5,225 nucleotides of DNA from the NCBI GenBank assembly GCA_030590745.1, contig JAUVCS010000089.1, positions 1 to 5,225 of the forward strand, read 5' to 3'. Origin of the DNA: Desulfuromusa sp. (GTDB taxonomy: Bacteria > Desulfobacterota > Desulfuromonadia > Desulfuromonadales > Geopsychrobacteraceae). Position 1 is the first letter of the stretch. Every line of letters starts with the position of its first letter. The translations under genes and the position numbers were made by a program. The notes under the pieces are model-generated. The model did no database searches, was not told the origin of the DNA, and saw only the letters and a program-made list of their open reading frames with translations. This document shows, in pieces, positions 1 through 4,668 of this stretch.

Positions 1-95
1 TCGGCCCCAACATCGACCAGCTTAGGCAAACTTTCTGCCCATGTGGATACTGTCAGGAAGAAGATCAGCAGAATCAACAGGGATATTTTTTTCAT
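1..95 (-). CDS. Exported thioredoxin-like protein, N-terminal fragment cut by window edge
   Basis: Only the first 31 codons are inside the window. They read as a clear Sec signal peptide: a Lys-Lys start, then a run of Leu, Ile and Phe (about residues 4-16), then STWA with likely cleavage before Glu21. The mature protein begins ESLPKLVDVGA. In the families I know, thioredoxins encoded beside ArsP-type permeases often start with a similar LPxLVDxGA stretch just ahead of the CxxC site, so a periplasmic thioredoxin is the best guess. The active site itself would lie beyond the edge and cannot be seen. The start ATG follows a GAGGTGAT ribosome site and comes 7 bases after the stop of the CAKC gene, which implies one transcript and translational coupling. 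Being sequence-limited, it could also be another exported protein of the operon. Confidence 0.7.
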   Translation of the reverse strand, partial: MKKISLLILLIFFLTVSTWAESLPKLVDVGA

Positions 96-102
96 TATCA
101 CC

Positions 103-336
103 TCATCCGAGCAGCTTTTCAATATCCGCTTGACTCGGCACCTTACCGGCAACCAGAACCTTACCGTCGACAGCCAGCCCCGGAGTGCTCATCACCCCAA
201 AGGACATGATCTGATTCAGGTCGGTGACCTTTTCCATTTCGTAATCGAGTCCGATGTTATCTGCTGCCTGCTTGGCAGTTTCCGCAAGTTTTTCACATTT
301 GGCACAGCCAGTGCCGAGAATCTGAATCTTTTTCAT
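103..336 (-). CDS. Small thioredoxin-fold redox protein with CAKC active site
   Basis: This 77-residue protein has no signal peptide and should be cytosolic. It opens with a beta strand (KKIQILG) leading into GTGCAKC, with the redox pair Cys11 and Cys14. A helix follows, and then a Ser-Thr-Pro-Gly turn at 50-53 that supplies the cis-proline (Pro52) of the thioredoxin fold. Length and motifs match the thioredoxin_3 / 'redox-active disulfide protein 2' family, which is usually about 75-80 residues. Proteins of this family occur in arsenic or metal resistance clusters of anaerobes, where they are thought to supply or accept thiol electrons; the exact partner is not known. The ATG has a good AAGGAGA site at 342-348. 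It starts 16 bases after the permease stop, and the next gene starts 7 bases after its own stop, so it is the middle gene of an operon. I am confident of the fold, less so of its partner. Confidence 0.88.
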   Translation of the reverse strand: MKKIQILGTGCAKCEKLAETAKQAADNIGLDYEMEKVTDLNQIMSFGVMSTPGLAVDGKVLVAGKVPSQADIEKLLG

Positions 337-352
337 ATCTGTCTCCTTGAGT

Positions 353-1660
353 TCAGAATAATGCCCCGTAAATTAACCCACTCAGGGTTGCCATCAGCAT
401 AACCAGTACCACAAATACAGCCGTCTTTTTTGTTCCCATCACGCTCCGGATAACCAGCATATTCGGTAATGAGAGCGCCGGGCCTGCAAGCAACAGAGCC
501 AGTGCTGGTCCTTTACCCATGCCAGCTCCCATCAACCCCTGTAATATTGGCACTTCCGTAAGAGTGGCAAAATACATAAAAGCACCGAAGACAGAGGCAA
601 ATAAGTTCGCCCCGAGCGAGTTACCCCCAACCAGCGAAGCAACCCATGCCGAAGGGATCAATCCTTCCTGTCCCGGTCGTCCAAGCAGAACTCCAGCGAT
701 CAGCACACCGATCAACAGCAGCGGTAGGATTTTTTTGGTAAAATTCCAACTCTCCTCGAACCACTGTCCCATTTCACCTTCACGATTGCTTTTCAGGTTG
801 CTAAGCACCGACAAGCCGACAACTCCGAAGGTGAAAGCAAGCTCAGGATGCTGCGGTGCGATAATAGCCATCACAAGCGCAGGAATACTTGCCATCAGAA
901 TGCGAACAAAACCTATATTGAACCAAGTTGCCAGCATAACCGCCAAAGCAACGGAGAAGCCGCTGGTGACCCACCACTTGGCGATGTAAATCTCATGCCA
1001 GAGCCCAGTCGGCTGATCAGTTTTTCCCCAGTTGGCAAACACCAGAATCCCAACCATGGCAGCAAAGTAGAGAGTGGTTTGCAACAATGGCCGGCCTTCA
1101 TCATCGTCCACCATTACTGGAGCGGCGGCAGCCTTTTCAGCCTCTTCATGCCGGAAGAAAAAGTGCATAAACAGGCCGATAACGACGGCAAAAACAACCG
1201 CCCCGACAGCACGAGCAATACCCATTTCCGGGCCAAGAATGCGTGCTGTGAGGACTATTGCCAGAATGTTGATAGCCGGACCAGAATAGAGAAAAGCACA
1301 CGCCGGGCCGAGCCCTGCTCCCATCCGATAAATCCCTGCAAACAACGGCAGGATTGTGCATGAACAGACGGCGAGAATCGTACCGGATACCGCAGCAACG
1401 CCATAGGCCAGAACCTTTTTCGCGTTCGGTCCCAAGTATTTTATTACTGCTGCTTGACTGACAAAAACCGCAACCGCTCCGGCAATGAAAAAAGCTGGGA
1501 CTAAACAAAGTAGGACATGTTCTCGGGCATACCATTTAACCAGGTACAACGATTCCATGATCGCACCCTGAACCCTTGAGATCTCAATCGGGAGAAAAAA
1601 GCACCCACTGAAAATCACAATGATCCAGAATAAAGGTTTCCATTCAGTTTTCCACTTCAT
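353..1660 (-). CDS. ArsP/DUF318-type inner-membrane permease, putative metal(loid) efflux
   Basis: The product is 435 residues and very hydrophobic, with roughly ten membrane segments and a charged cytosolic loop near residues 170-192 (EEAEKAAAA then DDDEGR). Cys99-Ser-Cys101 sits in AVCSCTILP, the hallmark cysteine pair of the ArsP_1/DUF318 permeases, some of which export trivalent organoarsenicals. The stretch after it (GLGPACAFLYSGPAINI, 116-132) is echoed in the second half (GKGPALALLLAGPALSL, 382-398), where Glu369-Val-Pro replaces the Cys-containing site. This points to an internal duplication. The substrate cannot be read from sequence; arsenicals, copper, zinc or another soft metal are all possible. 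The ATG follows AAGGAAG at 1668-1674. Downstream on the same strand come two thioredoxin-like genes with short gaps, so the three probably form one export/redox operon. No ArsR-type regulator is next to it in this window. Confidence 0.87.
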   Translation of the reverse strand: MKWKTEWKPLFWIIVIFSGCFFLPIEISRVQGAIMESLYLVKWYAREHVLLCLVPAFFIAGAVAVFVSQAAVIKYLGPNAKKVLAYGVAAVSGTILAVCSCTILPLFAGIYRMGAGLGPACAFLYSGPAINILAIVLTARILGPEMGIARAVGAVVFAVVIGLFMHFFFRHEEAEKAAAAPVMVDDDEGRPLLQTTLYFAAMVGILVFANWGKTDQPTGLWHEIYIAKWWVTSGFSVALAVMLATWFNIGFVRILMASIPALVMAIIAPQHPELAFTFGVVGLSVLSNLKSNREGEMGQWFEESWNFTKKILPLLLIGVLIAGVLLGRPGQEGLIPSAWVASLVGGNSLGANLFASVFGAFMYFATLTEVPILQGLMGAGMGKGPALALLLAGPALSLPNMLVIRSVMGTKKTAVFVVLVMLMATLSGLIYGALF

Positions 1661-1675
1661 AACAATGCTTCCTTG

Positions 1676-1691
1676 TTGGCTAAATCGCCAA
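1676..1691. promoter_or_regulatory. Small dyad at the permease promoter, candidate operator
   Basis: TTGGC and GCCAA flank a 6-base centre, so that on the minus strand the centre reads GATTTA, which is one possible -10 box for the permease. A repressor bound here would block both the promoter and the nearby ribosome site. The arms are only 5 bp, so such a dyad can easily arise by chance; it is listed for its position. Confidence 0.25.
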
Positions 1692-1717
1692 ATAGAAAAG
1701 GAATGTCAAGCGGTAAA
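1681..1717 (-). promoter_or_regulatory. Candidate sigma-70 promoter for the permease-thioredoxin operon
   Basis: Two overlapping readings are possible on the minus strand. The first has a perfect -35 TTGACA (1709-1704) with 17 bases to a weak -10 GATTTA (1686-1681). The second has -35 TTTACC (1717-1712) with 17 bases to TATTTG (1694-1689). Both give a very short leader before the ATG at 1660. A perfect 11-base palindrome, GGTAAATTACC at 1712-1722, overlaps the second -35. The region lies downstream of the cytochrome terminator, so the operon needs its own promoter. Confidence 0.35.
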
Positions 1718-1738
1718 TTACCTTCCAGGGACGGGGCT

Positions 1739-1779
1739 AGCTGACGATCAATAGGAAGAGGGAAATATCGCTCTCAGCT
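1739..1779. repeat. Imperfect inverted repeat in the cytochrome-permease gap
   Basis: AGCTGA-CGAT (1739-1748) pairs with ATCG (1767-1770) and TCAGCT (1774-1779), with a 3-base bulge and an 18-base loop. It could form a leader or spacer hairpin if transcription reads through the terminator at 1843-1879. There is no T-run, so it does not look like a terminator. Its role is unknown. Confidence 0.3.
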
Positions 1780-1831
1780 CCAGAAATGCCTAAAAAGAGC
1801 AGCACGATATCTCTAGGATGCCGAAGTTTTT

Positions 1832-1879
1832 AAATTACGAAAGGAGAGCGGTAACTCTTTAAAAAAGTCACCACCCTCC
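1832..1879 (-). terminator. Hairpin terminator of the cytochrome gene
   Basis: On the minus strand, 24 bases after the cytochrome stop codon, GGAGGGTGGTGAC (1879-1867) pairs along its full 13 bases with GTTACCGCTCTCC (1855-1843), using 10 Watson-Crick and 3 G-U pairs around an 11-base T/A-rich loop. The following tail, TTTCGTAATTT, is a weak U-tract. On the plus strand the three G-U pairs become A-C mismatches, so the structure favours minus-strand RNA. This fits an intrinsic terminator for the cytochrome transcript, perhaps a leaky one. Confidence 0.6.
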
Positions 1880-1902
1880 CAGGTAAGTTGAAACTTATCG
1901 GA

Positions 1903-2724
1903 TCAGATCTTTTTTCCAATTCTGTCATAAATATTAGGCTTAACCTCATCATGACCACTATGGCAAGCGAGACAATCTTGCTTGCCACGAGTATTTTCCA
2001 TTTCTCCACCCTTGTCATGACAAGCGCGACATTCTGCGACGACTGCTGGAATAACCGATGTGGCCTTGAAGTTGCCTGACAATTGCGCATTTAGTACCTC
2101 AACTGTCCTGCGAGTTATTGCAGCATCAAGTTGAGCACAGCGTTTTGACCGAGTTTTAGAAAACGCTTTAGCGCCGGACTTTTCCGTCCAGTGGGAAATA
2201 GAGATATGGCAAAGTATCGAATCGGCAATCGAAGGGACAATGTCCTCGTTTGCCGTTTTCGGCCTTTGATCCGGCAGAGATGTGTACATATAAAAGTTGA
2301 AAACATCATCAATCAGCGGAACCGGATCAGGGGACACTAAGTAGATGAGTTCGGAAGCACCCAGCAGGGCACCACAGGTGCCACCCCAACCGACCGTACC
2401 TCCCGCACCGACGCGCGTAACTGTGGTCGGATAACTCAGATATGGCTCCCCGATTTTCTCGGACAGCATTTCGATAATAGTTGCAAAAACCCCATACTGA
2501 CAGTCGCCAATCAGCTTGTTATTATAAGCACGATCTCTGGCCTCCAGAGGATCAAGAGCTACGTAGGGCAAAGGGTCGTGATAAACTTTGCCTTTTTTAT
2601 CGAATTTAACCTCTGGTCTCGTCTTAGGCTTAGCTGCAACTGCATTCTGCACTACTGAAGCTCCTGCGATCCCGACTACAGCAACGCTTCCAACGATTGT
2701 TTTCAAAGCTTTACGCCTGTCCAT
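1903..2724 (-). CDS. Tat-exported split-Soret-type diheme cytochrome c
   Basis: The 273-residue product begins MDRRKALKT followed by a mild hydrophobic stretch and AVAA (28-31), a twin-arginine type signal, so it should reach the periplasm. The C-terminus carries two heme c motifs, CRACH (232-236) and CLACH (251-255), with a further His258 as a possible axial ligand. The middle holds spaced cysteines in the pattern of the C-GCAxxG-C-C family: Cys75 in GDCQYG, Cys117 in GGTCGALLGA, Cys172 in SILCH and Cys196 in KRCAQL. That combination and length match the split-Soret cytochrome c of Desulfovibrio, which is dimeric, stacks two hemes per monomer and carries an extra iron-sulfur centre. A cofactor folded in the cytoplasm would explain the Tat signal. 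Its electron partners are not established. The ATG follows AAAAGGAGCC. The gene is transcribed divergently from the LysR-type regulator and ends in its own terminator. Confidence 0.83.
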   Translation of the reverse strand: MDRRKALKTIVGSVAVVGIAGASVVQNAVAAKPKTRPEVKFDKKGKVYHDPLPYVALDPLEARDRAYNNKLIGDCQYGVFATIIEMLSEKIGEPYLSYPTTVTRVGAGGTVGWGGTCGALLGASELIYLVSPDPVPLIDDVFNFYMYTSLPDQRPKTANEDIVPSIADSILCHISISHWTEKSGAKAFSKTRSKRCAQLDAAITRRTVEVLNAQLSGNFKATSVIPAVVAECRACHDKGGEMENTRGKQDCLACHSGHDEVKPNIYDRIGKKI

Positions 2725-2752
2725 AAATCTGGCTCCTTTTGATTAATGTTTG

Positions 2753-2772
2753 GTTGTCACTTAGCAGACAAC
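2753..2772. promoter_or_regulatory. Dyad in the cytochrome leader
   Basis: GTTGTC and GACAAC flank an 8-base centre, giving a 20-bp inverted repeat whose near edge is 28 bases upstream of the cytochrome ATG. It could be a regulator site or a short leader hairpin just before the ribosome site at about 2731-2740. The arms are perfect over 6 bp, but no known family motif is recognised. Confidence 0.3.
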
Positions 2773-2812
2773 GAAGAAAACTAGTAGGCAATAAATAAAC
2801 TTAAGTTGAGCA

Positions 2813-2841
2813 TTTGTATCGTAAGTAGTATCAAATTAAAA
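2813..2841 (-). promoter_or_regulatory. Candidate activator-dependent promoter of the cytochrome gene
   Basis: On the minus strand TACAAA (2818-2813) is a plausible -10 box, but the -35 position 17 bases upstream reads TTTTAA, far from consensus, as is common for activated promoters. The start site would fall near 2806. That puts the T-N11-A site at 2863-2877 about 64 bases upstream of it, the classical LysR activator position. The -10 choice was influenced by this fit, so it is not independent proof. Confidence 0.3.
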
Positions 2842-2862
2842 ACGATTATTATTCATGTCGCC

Positions 2863-2877
2863 ATGCGCCTCATGCAT
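2863..2877. promoter_or_regulatory. Candidate LysR-type operator, cytochrome side
   Basis: ATGCGCCTCATGCAT matches the perfect dyad at 3071-3085 at 12 of 15 positions and shares the exact 9-mer TCATGCATA running one base past it. It keeps the T-N11-A spacing (T2864, A2876), although its own arms pair at only 4 of 7 positions. It lies 139 bases upstream of the cytochrome ATG. It is likely a weaker copy of the regulator's site, used for activation. Confidence 0.42.
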
Positions 2878-3005
2878 AGCATTTGTTTTGGGGTATTTAT
2901 GAGCAAGGTCGAAGGGAGTATTGGTATGTAATTTTATTTTGGCAGTAAGAAAATCACTTCTCGCATTTTCTGCCTTAAAACAAGTCCATACGCTTTCAAC
3001 AACAA

Positions 3006-3034
3006 TTAAATATGGTTTTATTTATAAGTAAAAT
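3006..3034 (+). promoter_or_regulatory. Candidate promoter of the LysR-type gene
   Basis: TAAAAT (3029-3034) and the overlapping TATAAG (3023-3028) each match the -10 consensus at 5 of 6 bases. TTAAAT (3006-3011) is a poor -35 at 17 bases from the former. A start near 3041 would leave the perfect T-N11-A dyad (3071-3085) in the leader, where the regulator could repress its own gene. Weak in this AT-rich stretch. Confidence 0.22.
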
Positions 3035-3070
3035 GGTGTACTTTGAAAAACAAGTAATTCTCATTCACCT

Positions 3071-3085
3071 ATGCATGTCATGCAT
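3071..3085. promoter_or_regulatory. Candidate LysR-type operator (perfect 7-1-7 dyad), autoregulatory
   Basis: ATGCATG-T-CATGCAT is a perfect inverted repeat with 7-base arms. T3072 and A3084 give the T-N11-A spacing typical of LysR-type regulator sites. It ends 25 bases before the regulator's ATG, just upstream of its ribosome site, a position suited to autorepression. A related copy lies 208 bases away on the cytochrome side of the same gap. The pair of sites in a divergent LysR/target gap is the main support. Confidence 0.5.
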
Positions 3086-3110
3086 AAATATTCTTGAGAG
3101 AACTGCTACC

Positions 3111-4025
3111 ATGGAATCCAGCTATTTAAAAACTTTTGTCGAAGTCGTCCGAACCGGCAGTTTTACCAAAGCGTCAGAAAAGCTTTTTATTACTCAATCC
3201 GCTGTCTCAAGACGCATCCAACACATGGAAAAACAATATGATTGTAGTTTGATAGACAGAAGTGGTCCCCTGCTTAAGCAAACGGAAAAAGGCCAGCGAC
3301 TGTTTGATAAAGCAATGAAAATTATTGAGATTGAACAGGAGCTAGAACTTGACCTAAAACCTGCCAAAATTGGCGGCAGTCTTTCCTTTGTTAGTACACC
3401 TACATTCGGAACAGTTTTTTTACCGCAGATCATGGGCAGATTTGTAAGGGGTGAGCACAGTGCTACTAGCCTGAAGTTTTTTCAGGATATGCCGGCAGGA
3501 ATCAGGGAAAGTCTCAGGCGAGGAACTTTTGAAATTGCGGTTATAGAGCACTGCGCCGATTTTGATTTGAGTGAATTTGAAACCGTACCATTGCAAGCGG
3601 ACAAAATGGTTTTTGCGGCTGCGAACAATATTGAAATCACCAGTTCGCAACCGCAGCTGGAGGAATTATTCGAATATTCTTTTTTGAGCTGTGGCAGCGC
3701 TTGTTGTACCAGGGTTCTTTTAGAGAGGAACCTCATTTCGCGAGGCTACTCAAAGGAGAAGTTCAAACAGTTTATAGAGATATCCGAGCTGGACATGTTG
3801 CTTCAATCTCTTGTGTCCGGGATGGGAATAGCCTTTCTTCCTTTGGTTCTGATCAGCAATTTTGTTGAAAAGGGACAACTTAAAACCTATCAATTTGACG
3901 ATTTTGAGCACTATCGAAATCGCACCCTTATCGTTCCTTCAAAGGCTATGGATTGTGGTTTAGCCTGTCGATTTGCGGAACAAATAGTTACGTATTTTGA
4001 TGAAAGCGATTCTACCTTTGCGTAA
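3111..4025 (+). CDS. LysR-type transcriptional regulator with CGxAC cysteine motifs
   Basis: The 304-residue product has a classic LysR N-terminus: winged helix-turn-helix over residues 1-60, with SFTKASEKLFITQSAVSRRI (17-36) as the DNA-reading core, then a linker helix to about 85. The effector domain starts at GGSLSFVSTP (88-97) and ends with the usual SGMGIAFLP (236-244). The start at 3111 is chosen because the domain begins there, GAGAG lies 10 bases upstream, and total length fits the family. An in-frame ATG at 3012 would add 33 unlikely residues and lies in the promoter region. Seven cysteines are present, including CGSACC (194-199) and CGLAC (282-286). The first lies where OxyR has its reactive cysteine, so thiol or metal sensing is possible. 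It is divergent from the split-Soret-type cytochrome, its probable target. The effector is unknown. Confidence 0.9.
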   Translation: MESSYLKTFVEVVRTGSFTKASEKLFITQSAVSRRIQHMEKQYDCSLIDRSGPLLKQTEKGQRLFDKAMKIIEIEQELELDLKPAKIGGSLSFVSTPTFGTVFLPQIMGRFVRGEHSATSLKFFQDMPAGIRESLRRGTFEIAVIEHCADFDLSEFETVPLQADKMVFAAANNIEITSSQPQLEELFEYSFLSCGSACCTRVLLERNLISRGYSKEKFKQFIEISELDMLLQSLVSGMGIAFLPLVLISNFVEKGQLKTYQFDDFEHYRNRTLIVPSKAMDCGLACRFAEQIVTYFDESDSTFA

Positions 4026-4080
4026 AAGGAACAGACAATTTCAATAAGAGATAGAAACTCATCTTAATACCTTCGCAGTT

Positions 4081-4107
4081 ATTTCCATCTATTTCCCATA
4101 AATTTCC
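4081..4107. repeat. Three ATTTCC words at helical spacing
   Basis: ATTTCC occurs at 4081, 4091 and 4102, that is 10 and 11 bases apart, about one DNA turn each. This could reflect a phased protein-binding or curved site downstream of the LysR gene. The words are short and AT-rich, so chance is quite possible. Confidence 0.25.
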
Positions 4108-4291
4108 CTTTCAGCATGATGTAATTTTGTCGAAATCCAATAATTGTCAAATCTTAGCAATTGTGGCGGGATCCCAAGAATGATTAATTGTTCGATACAC
4201 TTCGTGGGCAAATATCCTGTCAAATTTCATTCACATATGTCTATAGGAGTTTTGAAGGGTAGTGAATCGTTGTTTTCAGCGAGACAAAATT

Positions 4292-4306
4292 TGACAATGA
4301 TTGTCA
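4292..4306. promoter_or_regulatory. Fur-family-like 7-1-7 dyad without a gene to control
   Basis: TGACAAT-G-ATTGTCA is a perfect inverted repeat with 7-base arms. It matches the Fur 7-1-7 consensus TGATAAT-N-ATTATCA except for one symmetric change per arm. Sites of this shape bind Fur, PerR or Zur regulators. No gene starts near it on either strand, so it may be a relic or chance; a few such dyads are expected by chance in 5 kb when loop length is allowed to vary. Confidence 0.28.
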
Positions 4307-4500
4307 GGACAAGGTCGATGGTTCCGGGAAAATCCCTGTTGGATTCGGCCTGGTTGATAGAGAACTTGGATAAACCAGATATTCATGGATTGGGTTTCAA
4401 GCTGCGATCACCCTCGATTTTAACTGAATGCTTCCAAGCCTTCTACCTATGATGGGGAGGTTTTTGTACCTGTTGACAGGCTTTGATCTCTGAATAGTTT

Positions 4501-4668
4501 CTAGGAGCCTGTCGGACATTACAAGAATCTACTGCGAACCCGTCTGATCAGTTCATATTCCCGTATATTTTCGACAAATAGCGGTGCTATTCGCTCTCAA
4601 ATCTACGACAATCTGCCCTCGACCAGTCGATTTCTCGTTACGATCCGCAAAGTCAGACAGACTCCTAG
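4501..4668. mobile_element. Putative MITE, 168 bp with terminal inverted repeats
   Basis: The left end CTAGGAGCCTGTCGGAC (4501-4517) matches the reverse complement of the right end (4652-4668, CTAGGAGTCTGTCTGAC) at 15 of 17 bases, and at 18 of 22 if extended inward. The outermost CTAG at each end could be a 4-base target duplication, since some insertion sequences target CTAG, or part of the repeat itself; being palindromic it cannot be assigned. The interior encodes no transposase and contains a small hairpin at 4577-4591. Size and form suit a non-autonomous element mobilised by a transposase elsewhere. It ends exactly at the stop codon of the fibronectin-domain gene. I cannot name the parent family. 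Confidence 0.5.
4577..4591. repeat. Hairpin inside the putative MITE
   Basis: AATAGC-GGT-GCTATT is a perfect 6-bp stem with a 3-base loop, near the middle of the 168-bp element. Internal hairpins are common in small inverted-repeat elements. No T-run follows on either strand, so a terminator role is not supported. Confidence 0.4.

Larger units (their letters stand above)
4026..4500. other. Gene-free stretch between converging genes
   Basis: I see no convincing gene here. The longest open frame (4144-4452, plus) starts with TTG, has no ribosome site and looks like random composition. A minus-strand open stretch of about 50 codons from 4381 down to near 4230 also has no usable start. No strong terminator for the LysR gene is visible; AAGAGATAGAAACTCATCTT at 4046-4065 forms only a weak hairpin. 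CCTGTTGACAGG at 4469-4480 is a small palindrome. The region may be decayed DNA left from a lost gene or element. Confidence 0.5.

Noticed and set aside
43..402. 119-codon plus-strand open frame
   Set aside because: It is antisense to the CAKC gene and its neighbours, which have clear motifs and ribosome sites.
2939..2957. TTGGCAG stretch resembling a sigma-54 promoter
   Set aside because: The -24-like half is present but the TTGC-like -12 element is missing at the required spacing.
3012..3110. Upstream in-frame ATG of the LysR-type gene (33 extra residues)
   Set aside because: The LysR DNA-binding domain begins right at the ATG at 3111, which has GAGAG upstream. The extension is unlike the family and overlaps the candidate promoter and operator.
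4046..4065. Possible terminator of the LysR-type gene
   Set aside because: Only about 4 paired bases plus a bulged 2-bp extension, and no T-run follows.
4227..4239. Near repeat of the 13 bases at 3061-3073 (TCATTCAC-TATG)
   Set aside because: Several 12-of-13 matches are expected by chance in a window this size. It does not extend and carries no dyad.
4291..4296. Perfect TTGACA as a -35 box on the plus strand
   Set aside because: No -10-like sequence lies 16-18 bases downstream and no gene follows.
4144..4452. 102-codon plus-strand open frame
   Set aside because: TTG start, no ribosome site, no recognisable domain and random-looking composition. It also runs through the Fur-like dyad.
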